A stretch of 64,000 nucleotides of DNA, taken from the NCBI GenBank assembly GCA_017429695.1, contig JAFROK010000031.1:156284-220283 (forward strand), written 5' to 3'. The first letter of the stretch is position 1, and every line of letters begins with the position of its first letter. Positions 17,157-25,329 of this stretch are shown in pieces. Below the pieces are notes generated by a model, which worked only from the letters and a program-made list of their open reading frames with translations, was not told the DNA's origin and searched no databases. The stretch is from Clostridia bacterium (GTDB taxonomy: Bacteria > Bacillota > Clostridia > Christensenellales > Aristaeellaceae). Both the position numbers and the translations under genes were made by a program.

Positions 17157-18663
17157 TCATGTGTTCGCCGCCGACATCCCGGAAAACATGGTTTTCGGCA
17201 TGCAAAGCACGAAAACCGTGTTGATTCGTCCTTTCGAACCGGTGGAACGCGATATACTGCCCATATACAACCTGGTCTATGAAAGTCTGGTTACAATCGA
17301 TGATGACTACAATCCGAGAGGGTGCCTGGCGGAAAGCTGGGAATGCTCCTCCGACGGAAAGCTCTGGACCTTCCACCTCCGCACGGATGTTTTCTTCTCG
17401 GACGGCACGCCGCTGACCGCCCGGGATGTGGTGGCTTCCGCCAACTATATCCTGGATAAAGCCAAGGATGAAAACATCACCGATCATGGTTTTTACAGCA
17501 ACCTGAAATATTTCATTTCTTCCATTTCCGCCAAGGACGACAGTACGGTCACCGTCAAAGCCGCGCGCCGTTATTACGGCCTGCTTTATGCCATGACCTT
17601 CCCGGTGGTTCCCGAATCCATGGTCCAGGCGGACAATCCCCTCGGCACCGGTCCCTATCTCATCGGCGAATTCCATGCCGGGCAGCAGATGTGGCTGACC
17701 GCCAATACCCGATGGTGGAAAGCGCAGCCGAAAGTCCGGGATATCAGCTTCCTTTTCCATACAACAGCCAGGTCCCTCGTTGAAAGCTATGAATACGCCC
17801 AGATCGACGCGGCCTATACGCGTTCCATTGCCGGCGCCCAGTACAAAACCGGCACTTCGTCCATTACCATGAGCTTCCGCACCAACCAGCTGGAATGCCT
17901 CCTGATGAACAATTCCTCCTCCGAGCTGACCCCGGAAGTCCGCAAAGCGATCCGCTTCCTGATTGACCGGAATAAAATCATCACAAACGTCTACTCCGGC
18001 ATGGCGAAGGAAACCAACTTCCCTTTCTATCCCGGCACCTGGATGTACAACAGCGCGCTGGATGACCAGTTCTACCGGGATGTGGATGAAGCGAAGCGCC
18101 TGCTTGCCGAAGCCGGGTGGGAGGATTCGGATGAAAATAACATCCTGGACCGCATCAACAGCAAAGGCGAGCTCCGGAACCTGAGCCTCCGTTTCTATTA
18201 TTACGAAGAGCCGGACAATGACGTCCGGGCCGAAGCGGTCAACCAGATCGTTGAGTCGCTGGCGGAAGTCGGGATCGCCTGCCGGGTGGAGGCGATGACG
18301 ATGGCCAATATGAAATCCAAGCTGGAAGCCGGTTCCTACGACCTTGCGCTGGCATCCTTTGCCATGGATGTCTGCCCGGATCCCGGGTTTATGCTCATGT
18401 CGGACAACGTCCGGGTCGGCAACTATTCCAGGTACCGCAACGACCGGATGGATGAACTGTGCAAATCCCTCCGTACCCAGGTGACCCAGGACGGTTTCCG
18501 CCAGGACCTGATGCGGATTCAGGAGCGCATTTACCAGGACTGCCCCTTCGTCTGCCTCTACTGGCGGATGGGAAATGTTATTACAAGAAATATGTATACC
18601 ACCTGCCGCGATGTCCGCGAATATGAAGTGCTCCGGGGCATTGAATCCTACGCTGTCCAGTAA
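17077..18663 (+). CDS. Extracellular solute-binding protein, family 5 (peptide/nickel type)
   Basis: 528 residues with a Sec signal (hydrophobic core LLCLILMLPLVTVLP, cleavage near VFA/AD). No lipobox fits at the cysteine, so it is not an obvious lipoprotein. The SBP-5 signature YESLVTIDDDYNPRGCLAES is followed by DVFFSDGTPLTARDVVASANY and, near residue 340, LLAEAGWEDSDENNILD. Its start lies inside the previous gene: the two reading frames overlap by 80 nt. No permease or ATPase genes follow, so this is an orphan binding protein or uses a transporter elsewhere. Confidence 0.88.
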   Translation: MAYIRKSSIRLLCLILMLPLVTVLPCSHVFAADIPENMVFGMQSTKTVLIRPFEPVERDILPIYNLVYESLVTIDDDYNPRGCLAESWECSSDGKLWTFHLRTDVFFSDGTPLTARDVVASANYILDKAKDENITDHGFYSNLKYFISSISAKDDSTVTVKAARRYYGLLYAMTFPVVPESMVQADNPLGTGPYLIGEFHAGQQMWLTANTRWWKAQPKVRDISFLFHTTARSLVESYEYAQIDAAYTRSIAGAQYKTGTSSITMSFRTNQLECLLMNNSSSELTPEVRKAIRFLIDRNKIITNVYSGMAKETNFPFYPGTWMYNSALDDQFYRDVDEAKRLLAEAGWEDSDENNILDRINSKGELRNLSLRFYYYEEPDNDVRAEAVNQIVESLAEVGIACRVEAMTMANMKSKLEAGSYDLALASFAMDVCPDPGFMLMSDNVRVGNYSRYRNDRMDELCKSLRTQVTQDGFRQDLMRIQERIYQDCPFVCLYWRMGNVITRNMYTTCRDVREYEVLRGIESYAVQ

Positions 18664-18700
18664 AGAATAGCCCATCAACAAATCGGAAGGAAGAAAGTCC

Positions 18701-19642
18701 ATGAACTATATTGAAGTCATTGTCCATACCACTACCGCCGGATCGGATGAAATCTCGGAAATCCTGATGGAACACGGTGCTTCCGGCACCATGATTGTGG
18801 ACCGTTCGGACATCCCGGATCCGGGGCAGCCCCATGGCTACTGGGAAATCATTGACCCAAAGCTCCTGGAGTCCATGCCGCCGGATGTGGAGGTGCACGC
18901 CTGGCTGGAAGATTCTCCTGCCGGATCATCCGCGCTTTCGGATATCCGTGAGGCACTGGACCGCCTCCTGCCGGAGCGTCCCGGTTTCGGCACGCTGGAA
19001 ATGGACCGGCGCACGGTTTCGGATGACGCGTGGAACGAAGTATGGAAAAAGTACTACAAACCGTTCTATGCTGCTGATCATCTGGTAGTCAAACCCACAT
19101 GGGAATCGTTCACGCCGGCACCGGGAGACCGGATCATTGAAATCGATCCGGGAATGGCCTTCGGCAGCGGCACCCACGAAACCACCGGCATGTGCATTTC
19201 CATGCTGGAAGAGGCCATTCATGGCGGAGAGCATGTGATCGATGTCGGCACCGGAAGCGGGATCCTGGCGATTGCCGCCGGGCTGCTGGGCGCCGGAAAA
19301 GTGCTGGCGATTGATATCGATCCGGATGCCGTCCGCGTCGCCGCTGAAAATGTTTCGCATAATCACCTGGACCAGGTCATCGATGTGCAGCAGGGTAATC
19401 TGCTGGACCATGTGGATCAGGTCTGCGATATCTGTGTGGCCAATATCATTTCCGATGTGATCATTGCTTTTGCCGCCCCCCTGATGAAGCATATCGTTCC
19501 CGGCGGATTGTTCCTCTGCTCCGGCATTGTGAAAGAGCGTTCGGAGGAAGTCCGTTCAGCTCTGGAAAACGCCGGATACGAAATCCTGAAGACCGAATAC
19601 CGGGGAGAATGGACCGCCTTTATGTCCCGGAGGAACAGCTGA
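18701..19642 (+). CDS. prmA: Ribosomal protein L11 methyltransferase
   Basis: 313 residues. The N-terminal substrate-recognition domain begins NYIEVIVHTTTAGSDEISEIL. The SAM-binding motif I is VIDVGTGSGILAIAAGLLGA near residue 180, and IIEIDPGMAFGSGTHETT just before it is the PrmA hallmark. ANIISDVI is the post-motif equivalent of NILA. Trimethylates L11 on the ribosome. GGAAGGA precedes the start; the stop overlaps the rsmE start by one base. Confidence 0.95.
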   Translation: MNYIEVIVHTTTAGSDEISEILMEHGASGTMIVDRSDIPDPGQPHGYWEIIDPKLLESMPPDVEVHAWLEDSPAGSSALSDIREALDRLLPERPGFGTLEMDRRTVSDDAWNEVWKKYYKPFYAADHLVVKPTWESFTPAPGDRIIEIDPGMAFGSGTHETTGMCISMLEEAIHGGEHVIDVGTGSGILAIAAGLLGAGKVLAIDIDPDAVRVAAENVSHNHLDQVIDVQQGNLLDHVDQVCDICVANIISDVIIAFAAPLMKHIVPGGLFLCSGIVKERSEEVRSALENAGYEILKTEYRGEWTAFMSRRNS

Positions 19643-20376
19643 TGCACCGTTTTTATGCCGATCCCGGCCGTTCAACGGATGGGATCGTTTACCTGACCCC
19701 GGAGGATGCTCATCATGCGCTGGACGTCCTGCGCATGCGCGCCGGAGATCCTGCTGAAGTCATCGATCAGGGGCTTCGTTTCCGGGCGTCTGTAGCATCC
19801 ATGGAAAACGGCGAGGTCATTCTCCGGAAAGAGGAATTGCTTCCTTCGACCGAAACCGCCGTTTCATTCACCTTGTTCCAAGGCCTTCCCAAAGGCGACA
19901 AAATGGACCTGATCGTCCAGAAAGCGGTTGAACTGGGGGCTTCCCGGATCGTACCGGTCGTCATGGCCCGCTGCATCGTGAAGCTGAATGAAAAGGATGC
20001 GGCCCGCAAAACGGAACGCTGGCAGAAGATTGCCCGCGAAGCCGGAAAACAAAGCGGCCGCTGTATCATCCCGGAGGTCGCGCTCCCCTGTCCGCTCAGC
20101 CGGATTTCCGGATTGCTCAGTTCCCTGCAGCAGACCGTTGTTCCCTGGGAAATGAGCCGATCATACGGTCCCCGCGCCTTTGCCGGTGAGCATTCGGACC
20201 TTCGTTCCCTCGGCATCGTAATCGGGCCGGAAGGCGGAATCAGCGAAGAAGAAATCGCCTTCCTTTCTTCCCTCGGTGTCACACCCGTCACCCTGGGGAA
20301 ACGGATCCTGCGCACGGAAACCGCCGGCCTTGCGGCTTTAAGCGCCTTTTCAGCACTTTACGGGGAAATGGAGTAA
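19642..20376 (+). CDS. rsmE: 16S rRNA (uracil-1498-N3)-methyltransferase
   Basis: SPOUT-fold enzyme of 244 residues. It begins MHRFYADPG, exactly where the family starts, and GGAGGA (19629-19634) supports this ATG over an upstream in-frame ATG at 19609. The PUA-like N-domain ends near 75; the knot domain carries QGLPKGDKMDLIVQKAVELG, IGPEGGISEEE and LGKRILRTETAGLAAL. Coupled to prmA, as in most Firmicutes. Confidence 0.95.
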   Translation: MHRFYADPGRSTDGIVYLTPEDAHHALDVLRMRAGDPAEVIDQGLRFRASVASMENGEVILRKEELLPSTETAVSFTLFQGLPKGDKMDLIVQKAVELGASRIVPVVMARCIVKLNEKDAARKTERWQKIAREAGKQSGRCIIPEVALPCPLSRISGLLSSLQQTVVPWEMSRSYGPRAFAGEHSDLRSLGIVIGPEGGISEEEIAFLSSLGVTPVTLGKRILRTETAGLAALSAFSALYGEME

Positions 20377-20383
20377 TCATGAT

Positions 20384-21682
20384 ATGCCAACCGCTGCCTA
20401 TCACACCCTCGGATGCAAGGTCAACCAGTATGACACCCAGGCCATGGAAGAGCTGCTCTCGTCGGCCGGCTGGGAAACGGTCCCTTTTCCTTCCGATGCG
20501 GATGTTTACCTGGTGAACACCTGCACCGTCACCGGAACCGGCGATAAAAAATCCCTCCAGACCATCCGCCGCCTGCGGCGTGAACACCCCCAAAGCAAGC
20601 TGATTGTCTGCGGATGCCTGGCCCAGCTGCGGGGCGCGGAACTGCTGGATACCGGCGCGGACCTGATCCTCGGCACCCAGTTCCGGAATGAGGTGGTTCA
20701 GCTTCTTTCCCGTGTGATTGAGGAAGGAAAACCGATCTGCGCGGTCCGTCCGCTTGAAAGCGGCCTGCCCTTTGAACCGCTCCGGATTTCCCGCCAGGAG
20801 GGGCATACCCGCGCCGTACTGAAAATCCAGGAGGGCTGCGCCAACCGCTGTTCCTACTGCGTGATTCCGCTTGTCCGCGGTCCGATCCGTTCCCGTCCCC
20901 TTCCCGATATCCTGGAAGAATCCCGCCGCCTGGCGGATGCCGGATTCCGAGAAATTGTGCTGACCGGTATTCATCTTTCCTCTTACGGCAGGGACCTTGA
21001 TTCCGGCATTTCCCTGGCGGACGTGATTTCCGGCCTTCAGGCGGTGGACGGGATCCTGAGAATCCGCCTCGGTTCCCTGGAGCCGACCATCGTGACGCGT
21101 GATTTTATGGCCGCCGTTCAGGACGCGGGCAAGCTTTGCCCCCAGTTCCACCTGGCACTGCAGTCCGGCAGTAATTCCGTTCTTCGCCGGATGCGCCGCC
21201 GGTACAATACTTCCCAGTACCTGAAGGCCGTGGACCTGATCCGGGAATTTTTACCCGATGCCGCCCTGACAACGGATATCCTGACTGGCTTTCCCGGTGA
21301 AACGGAAGCGGAATTTCTTGAAACAGCGGAAATGATCCGCCGTGTCGGCTTTGCCAGGATTCATGTGTTCCCCTATTCTCCCCGGCCCCATACCGACGCT
21401 GCCGTCATGCCGGGCCAGCTTCCGGATGCCGTCCGCCAGGAACGTGCCCGGAAACTGATTGCGATCGGGGAAGAAACGGCCCGGGCCTACCGGAATACCT
21501 GGCTGAACCAGGAAACCGAACTTCTTCCCGAAGAAATCGTGGACGGCTGCTGGGAAGGCTATACGCCGGAATATATCCGTGTGAAACTGAATCCGGATGT
21601 CCGCTGCTGCGCCGGTATGCCCGTCCGGATCCGCATTTCCTCCGTTGATCATCCGACGGCTGTCGGTGAAATATCAGAATAG
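20384..21682 (+). CDS. mtaB: tRNA t6A37 methylthiotransferase
   Basis: Radical-SAM enzyme making ms2t6A37 in tRNA. 432 residues in the order UPF0004 domain (starting AAYHTLGCKVNQYDTQAME, with cysteines near 10, 46 and 80), the radical-SAM motif CANRCSYC near 153 and a C-terminal TRAM-like domain. TLGCKVNQYD is the MtaB-type variant, rather than MiaB or RimO. The start is 7 nt behind rsmE. Confidence 0.93.
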   Translation: MPTAAYHTLGCKVNQYDTQAMEELLSSAGWETVPFPSDADVYLVNTCTVTGTGDKKSLQTIRRLRREHPQSKLIVCGCLAQLRGAELLDTGADLILGTQFRNEVVQLLSRVIEEGKPICAVRPLESGLPFEPLRISRQEGHTRAVLKIQEGCANRCSYCVIPLVRGPIRSRPLPDILEESRRLADAGFREIVLTGIHLSSYGRDLDSGISLADVISGLQAVDGILRIRLGSLEPTIVTRDFMAAVQDAGKLCPQFHLALQSGSNSVLRRMRRRYNTSQYLKAVDLIREFLPDAALTTDILTGFPGETEAEFLETAEMIRRVGFARIHVFPYSPRPHTDAAVMPGQLPDAVRQERARKLIAIGEETARAYRNTWLNQETELLPEEIVDGCWEGYTPEYIRVKLNPDVRCCAGMPVRIRISSVDHPTAVGEISE

Positions 21683-21733
21683 GATTCGCCTGTTAATCCG
21701 GTGAATCCAGAAAAGAAAGGAAGTTAAAATGCC

Positions 21734-22075
21734 ATGAGTGACTGTCTGTTCTGCAAAATTATCAGCGGTGAGATCCCTTCCACAAAAGTGTATGAGGATG
21801 ATCTTGTTTATGCGTTCCGGGATATCAACCCCCAGACGCCCGTCCATGTACTGGTCATTCCGAAAAAACATTTTGCATCTATTGATGAAATCGACCGGGC
21901 GGAGGACCGGGAAATTGCCGCCTGCCTGCGCGCCGTCCGCCTGATCGCCAGACATGAAAACCTGGAAAAGGGCTACCGGGTCATTTCAAACTGCGGCCCC
22001 GATGCCTGCCAGTCCGTTCCCCATCTTCATTTCCACATCCTCGGCGGCCGCAAAATGTCCGATCAGATGGCCTGA
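21734..22075 (+). CDS. HIT-family nucleotide hydrolase (HinT-like)
   Basis: 113 residues with CLFCKIISGEIPS at the N-terminus, the zinc-associated CxxC form, and the catalytic histidine triad HLHFHIL near residue 98. HinT proteins hydrolyse adenosine phosphoramidates. The gene lies between mtaB and rpsU, a conserved Firmicutes arrangement. An AAGGAAG site precedes the ATG. Confidence 0.94.
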   Translation: MSDCLFCKIISGEIPSTKVYEDDLVYAFRDINPQTPVHVLVIPKKHFASIDEIDRAEDREIAACLRAVRLIARHENLEKGYRVISNCGPDACQSVPHLHFHILGGRKMSDQMA

Positions 22076-22120
22076 TTCCGGATATTCCCGTCAATCTTCC
22101 CCATAAATTTGGAAAAGAAG

Positions 22121-22149
22121 TTGACGCGTGCTGCATTTGGCTGTATAAT
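22121..22149 (+). promoter_or_regulatory. Strong sigma-A promoter of rpsU
   Basis: TTGACG (22121-22126) and TATAAT (22144-22149) with 17-nt spacing, leaving a leader of about 68 nt. The -10 and its flank, TATAATATCAATACG, recur identically at 22500-22514. Confidence 0.75.
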
Positions 22150-22224
22150 ATCAATACGGTTTTGCCGTCCGTCCGTGTGGCCGGCTGCTGGCAAGACGTT
22201 GATTGAGCGAGGGGAGGGATAACA

Positions 22225-22398
22225 GTGTCCGAGGTTCGTATCCGCGAAAATGAGTCCCTGGAAAGTGCGCTCAAACGGTTTAAGCGGCAGTGCGCCCGCA
22301 GCGGCGTTCTCCAGGAAGTTCGCAAGCGTGAGCATTACGAGAAGCCCAGCGTAAAACGCAAGAAGAAGGCTGAAGCCGCCCGCAAGCGCAAATGGTAA
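22225..22398 (+). CDS. rpsU: 30S ribosomal protein S21
   Basis: 57 residues beginning [20 protein letters not shown] and ending in a basic [14 protein letters not shown] tail, the usual S21 sequence and length. The start is GTG at 22225 behind GGGGAGGG (22211-22218). It has its own promoter and terminator and is thus a monocistronic unit. Confidence 0.96.
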   Translation: MSEVRIRENESLESALKRFKRQCARSGVLQEVRKREHYEKPSVKRKKKAEAARKRKW

Positions 22399-22409
22399 TC
22401 GATACCATC

Positions 22410-22434
22410 CCCTCCCTTTCCGGGAGGGTTTTTT
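22410..22434 (+). terminator. Intrinsic terminator of rpsU
   Basis: CCCTCCC (22410-22416), loop TTTCC, GGGAGGG (22422-22428), then six T. Confidence 0.85.
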
Positions 22435-22473
22435 CTATATATAAATAAATGTGTATACCATGCCGATAGCATC

Positions 22474-22505
22474 TTGAAAAAGAACGGGCAATCTGATAAT
22501 ATAAT
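22474..22505 (+). promoter_or_regulatory. Promoter of the methyltransferase-rho unit
   Basis: TTGAAA (22474-22479) is followed after 17 nt by TAATAT (22497-22502). An overlapping TATAAT begins at 22500, so the exact -10 is ambiguous. Confidence 0.5.
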
Positions 22506-22535
22506 ATCAATACGATCTAATGAAATGAGGATGCC

Positions 22536-23552
22536 ATGGTATATTCTTTCGCGCTTATCAAGCATGCGAACATACGTTATCGGGAATCTGTCAGCCGGCT
22601 GGCCAGATATGAATTACTTGCTTTACTTCGCTCTCTTTCCATTGACTGTGACGTTCAGTGTGAAGAAGCCGGCGGCGCGGTTTTCCTGTCCTTTGAAAGC
22701 CGTCCCCTTTCCGGCGATGAAATATCTTATCTTTTCCGCCACAGCAGCATTTCCTTCATGGCGGAGAAGGCCGGCGATTCCCTGCTCCGTCCGCTGAATC
22801 CGCTCAGTTCGGCCTATCTTCCGGAGGATCTTCCGGAAGTCCTGAAATATAAAGGAAAAACATCTGTCTCCTTTACCTTCATGATGCTGAACATCGCGCT
22901 GTCCCTGACGCCCTTTGTTCATTCCGATGTTCCGCTGACCGTGCTGGATCCGCTCTGCGGAAAAGGCACCACCTGCTTCTGCGCGCTGCAGCGCGGTTTC
23001 AACGCCATCGGACTGGACCAGGACCATAAGGCGGTCCGCGAAGCCGGCGACTATTTCACCCGGTATCTGAAATTTCACCAGCTCAAGCATTCCGTCGAGC
23101 AACGGTCCGAAACCTTCGAAAAAAATTCCGTTCCCCTCACCTGCTTCACTTTTGCCAATACGCGCGAGCATTATCTTCAGCATGACACCCGTTCCCTGGT
23201 GCTGGCCTGCGGCGATACCGCATCGTCCCCTGCCATTGTGCGGCGGAAACCGGCGCACCTGATCATAGCGGATCTTCCCTACGGGATCCAGCATGCGCCG
23301 CAGTTTGGCCGCAAACCGGAATCCTTCACGGGCCTTCTCTCCCGGGCGCTCCCCGTCTGGCAGAAAGCGCTCGCCCCCGGCGGCGCCCTGGCCCTCAGTT
23401 TCAATACGCTGACCCTTCCCGTTGATACCGCCTCCACCCTGATCCGGAATTCCGGCCTGCAGCTGTGTGAAGGCGAGCTCTTCTCCCATTTCCGCCATGA
23501 AGTGGAACAGGCCGTTGTACGGGATGTTCTCTTTGCAGTAAAAACCCCTTAA
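22536..23552 (+). CDS. TRM11/UPF0020-like SAM-dependent nucleic-acid methyltransferase
   Basis: 338 residues. The C-terminal Rossmann domain has SAM motif I VLDPLCGKGTTCFCALQRG (near 133) and the catalytic motif DLPYG (near 246), the N/DPPY-type signature of base-amine methylases. The N-terminal 100 residues resemble the RNA-recognition part of Trm11/YpsC-like proteins but lack a clear THUMP motif. tRNA or rRNA guanine-N2 methylation is the likeliest role; DNA is less likely because no restriction partner is nearby. 15 nt separate it from rho. Confidence 0.75.
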   Translation: MVYSFALIKHANIRYRESVSRLARYELLALLRSLSIDCDVQCEEAGGAVFLSFESRPLSGDEISYLFRHSSISFMAEKAGDSLLRPLNPLSSAYLPEDLPEVLKYKGKTSVSFTFMMLNIALSLTPFVHSDVPLTVLDPLCGKGTTCFCALQRGFNAIGLDQDHKAVREAGDYFTRYLKFHQLKHSVEQRSETFEKNSVPLTCFTFANTREHYLQHDTRSLVLACGDTASSPAIVRRKPAHLIIADLPYGIQHAPQFGRKPESFTGLLSRALPVWQKALAPGGALALSFNTLTLPVDTASTLIRNSGLQLCEGELFSHFRHEVEQAVVRDVLFAVKTP

Positions 23553-23567
23553 GGAGGAACGATCAAA

Positions 23568-25310
23568 ATGACCGAAAATGAAATGAAAGCCATGACTGTT
23601 GTCCAGCTGAGAAAAACCGCCAAGGATCTTGGCATTACGCTCGGCGCGGGTATAGATAAAGCCGGCATCATTCAGAAAATCCTGGAGCATACCGGTTCCG
23701 GCGAGGTTGCCCCTGCTGCCGAAGAAACCGAATCCACTCCCAAATTCCAGGCCGCCTGGCATAATGTGGACGCGCCCCGCTATGCATCCCGGCCCGCCTA
23801 TCAGGCGCCTGTGACGCCCCAGCGCCCGGCCTGGCAGAATACCACCCCTTCCGGCCAGCAGGTCACCCGGGAGCAGCAGCGTGTGCAGCCGGTCCGTCCG
23901 GGCACGTTTACACCCCGTTTCGGTCCTGCTCCTTCCATGTCGGCGATTTCTCCCGCTGAATCAGCCGCCCCTGCTCCCGCATCGGCACCGGAAGCCCCGG
24001 CTTCGCCCCTGCCCGAGCGCAGGCTCGGTGAATCTTCCGGCTATACGTCCCGTTTTTCGGCTCCGTATACCGGCGTATACACCGCTCCGCCGGTTCATCA
24101 TCCGGAAATGCCTTCGGTTTCCCCTATTCCGGAAACCTCTGTCGGCACACCGACGCTGGAGGAACTCCTTGCTTCCGGCGAATGTGAAGACGGAAGCGGC
24201 GTGCTGGAACTGCACCCGGACGGATACGGTTTCCTCCGTGCCCCTAGTTTCCTTCCTTCCACCAAAGACGTCTATGTTTCCATGGCCCAGATCCGCCGCT
24301 TCGGGCTTCGCACCGGCGACCTGATCGAAGGAAAAATACGTCCCCAGCGGGAAGGCGATAAATATGCCGCGCTGCTTTATATTTCTAAAATCAACGGCGT
24401 TTCCGAAGAAGAAGCCTTTTCCCGTCCCGCCTTTGACGAGCTGACGCCGGTCTATCCGAACAGAAGGCTGTCCCTGGAATGCTTTGATGGTAAATCCCTC
24501 CGGGATATGCGCCTCATTGACCTGATCGCCCCCATCGGCTTCGGCCAGCGGGCTTTGCTGCTGTGCCCACCCGGCACCGGCAAAACCAACCTGATGACCA
24601 ATTTTGCCAAAGTCATCAGCAGCAATTATCCGGATGTCAAAATCCTCATGCTCCTGATTGATGTGAACCCGGAAGATACCACCCTGATGCGTGATGCGGT
24701 TCCCTGTCCGGTGCTTGCTTCCAGCTTCGACCAGCCCCCGGAAGCCCATCTCCGCCTGTCCGAAATCGTGCTGGAGCGCGCCATGCGCCTCGTGGAGCAG
24801 AAGCAGGATGTCGTCCTGCTGGTGGACAGCCTGACCCGCCTGGCCAAGATCTACACCACCGCCGCGGCCCAGCAGGGACGCAGCCTGCCGGGCATGATCA
24901 ACCCCGCCAGCCTGTTCCGCGCCAAGCGCATGTTCGGGGCGGCCCGTTCCTGCAAGGAAGGCGGAAGCCTGACCGTAATCGCCGCGATGGATATCCTCAC
25001 TGGTTCGAAGGTGGATGATTCTGTTGTGGAAGAATTCAAGGGCACGGCCAACATGGAACTGACGCTGGACCAGAATGTAGCCCGTGCCGGCGTTTCCCCG
25101 GCCATCAACCTGGAAAACAGCTACACCAAAAACGCGGACCTGCTGATCAATGACCGGCAGAAGGAAGGCCTGAGCCTCATCCGCACGATGCTGGGCAGCA
25201 CATCCTCCGCCGTCGCCATTCCGCAGCTGCTTTCCATGATGGATAAAACCGATACCAACGAAATGCTTCTTCTGAAGATGAAAGACTGGTTTGCACTCAT
25301 GAACCGTTAA
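23568..25310 (+). CDS. rho: Transcription termination factor Rho (divergent, with Pro/Ala insertion)
   Basis: 580 residues against about 420 in E. coli. Residues 1-42 are the Rho N-terminal helical domain, and about 50-190 are a low-complexity Pro/Ala insertion. About 200-270 are the RNA-binding cold-shock-like domain (GVLELHPDGYGFLR). The ATPase core begins near 310. The Walker A is CPPGTGKT instead of the usual PPKAGKT; VVLLVDSLTRLAKIY is Walker B. The R-loop GSKVDD and EEFKGTANMEL confirm Rho rather than F1-ATPase. Hexameric helicase ending untranslated transcripts. AAGGAGG precedes the start. Confidence 0.93.
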   Translation: MTENEMKAMTVVQLRKTAKDLGITLGAGIDKAGIIQKILEHTGSGEVAPAAEETESTPKFQAAWHNVDAPRYASRPAYQAPVTPQRPAWQNTTPSGQQVTREQQRVQPVRPGTFTPRFGPAPSMSAISPAESAAPAPASAPEAPASPLPERRLGESSGYTSRFSAPYTGVYTAPPVHHPEMPSVSPIPETSVGTPTLEELLASGECEDGSGVLELHPDGYGFLRAPSFLPSTKDVYVSMAQIRRFGLRTGDLIEGKIRPQREGDKYAALLYISKINGVSEEEAFSRPAFDELTPVYPNRRLSLECFDGKSLRDMRLIDLIAPIGFGQRALLLCPPGTGKTNLMTNFAKVISSNYPDVKILMLLIDVNPEDTTLMRDAVPCPVLASSFDQPPEAHLRLSEIVLERAMRLVEQKQDVVLLVDSLTRLAKIYTTAAAQQGRSLPGMINPASLFRAKRMFGAARSCKEGGSLTVIAAMDILTGSKVDDSVVEEFKGTANMELTLDQNVARAGVSPAINLENSYTKNADLLINDRQKEGLSLIRTMLGSTSSAVAIPQLLSMMDKTDTNEMLLLKMKDWFALMNR

Positions 25311-25329
25311 CCTGCGTCTGGAGGTTTTT

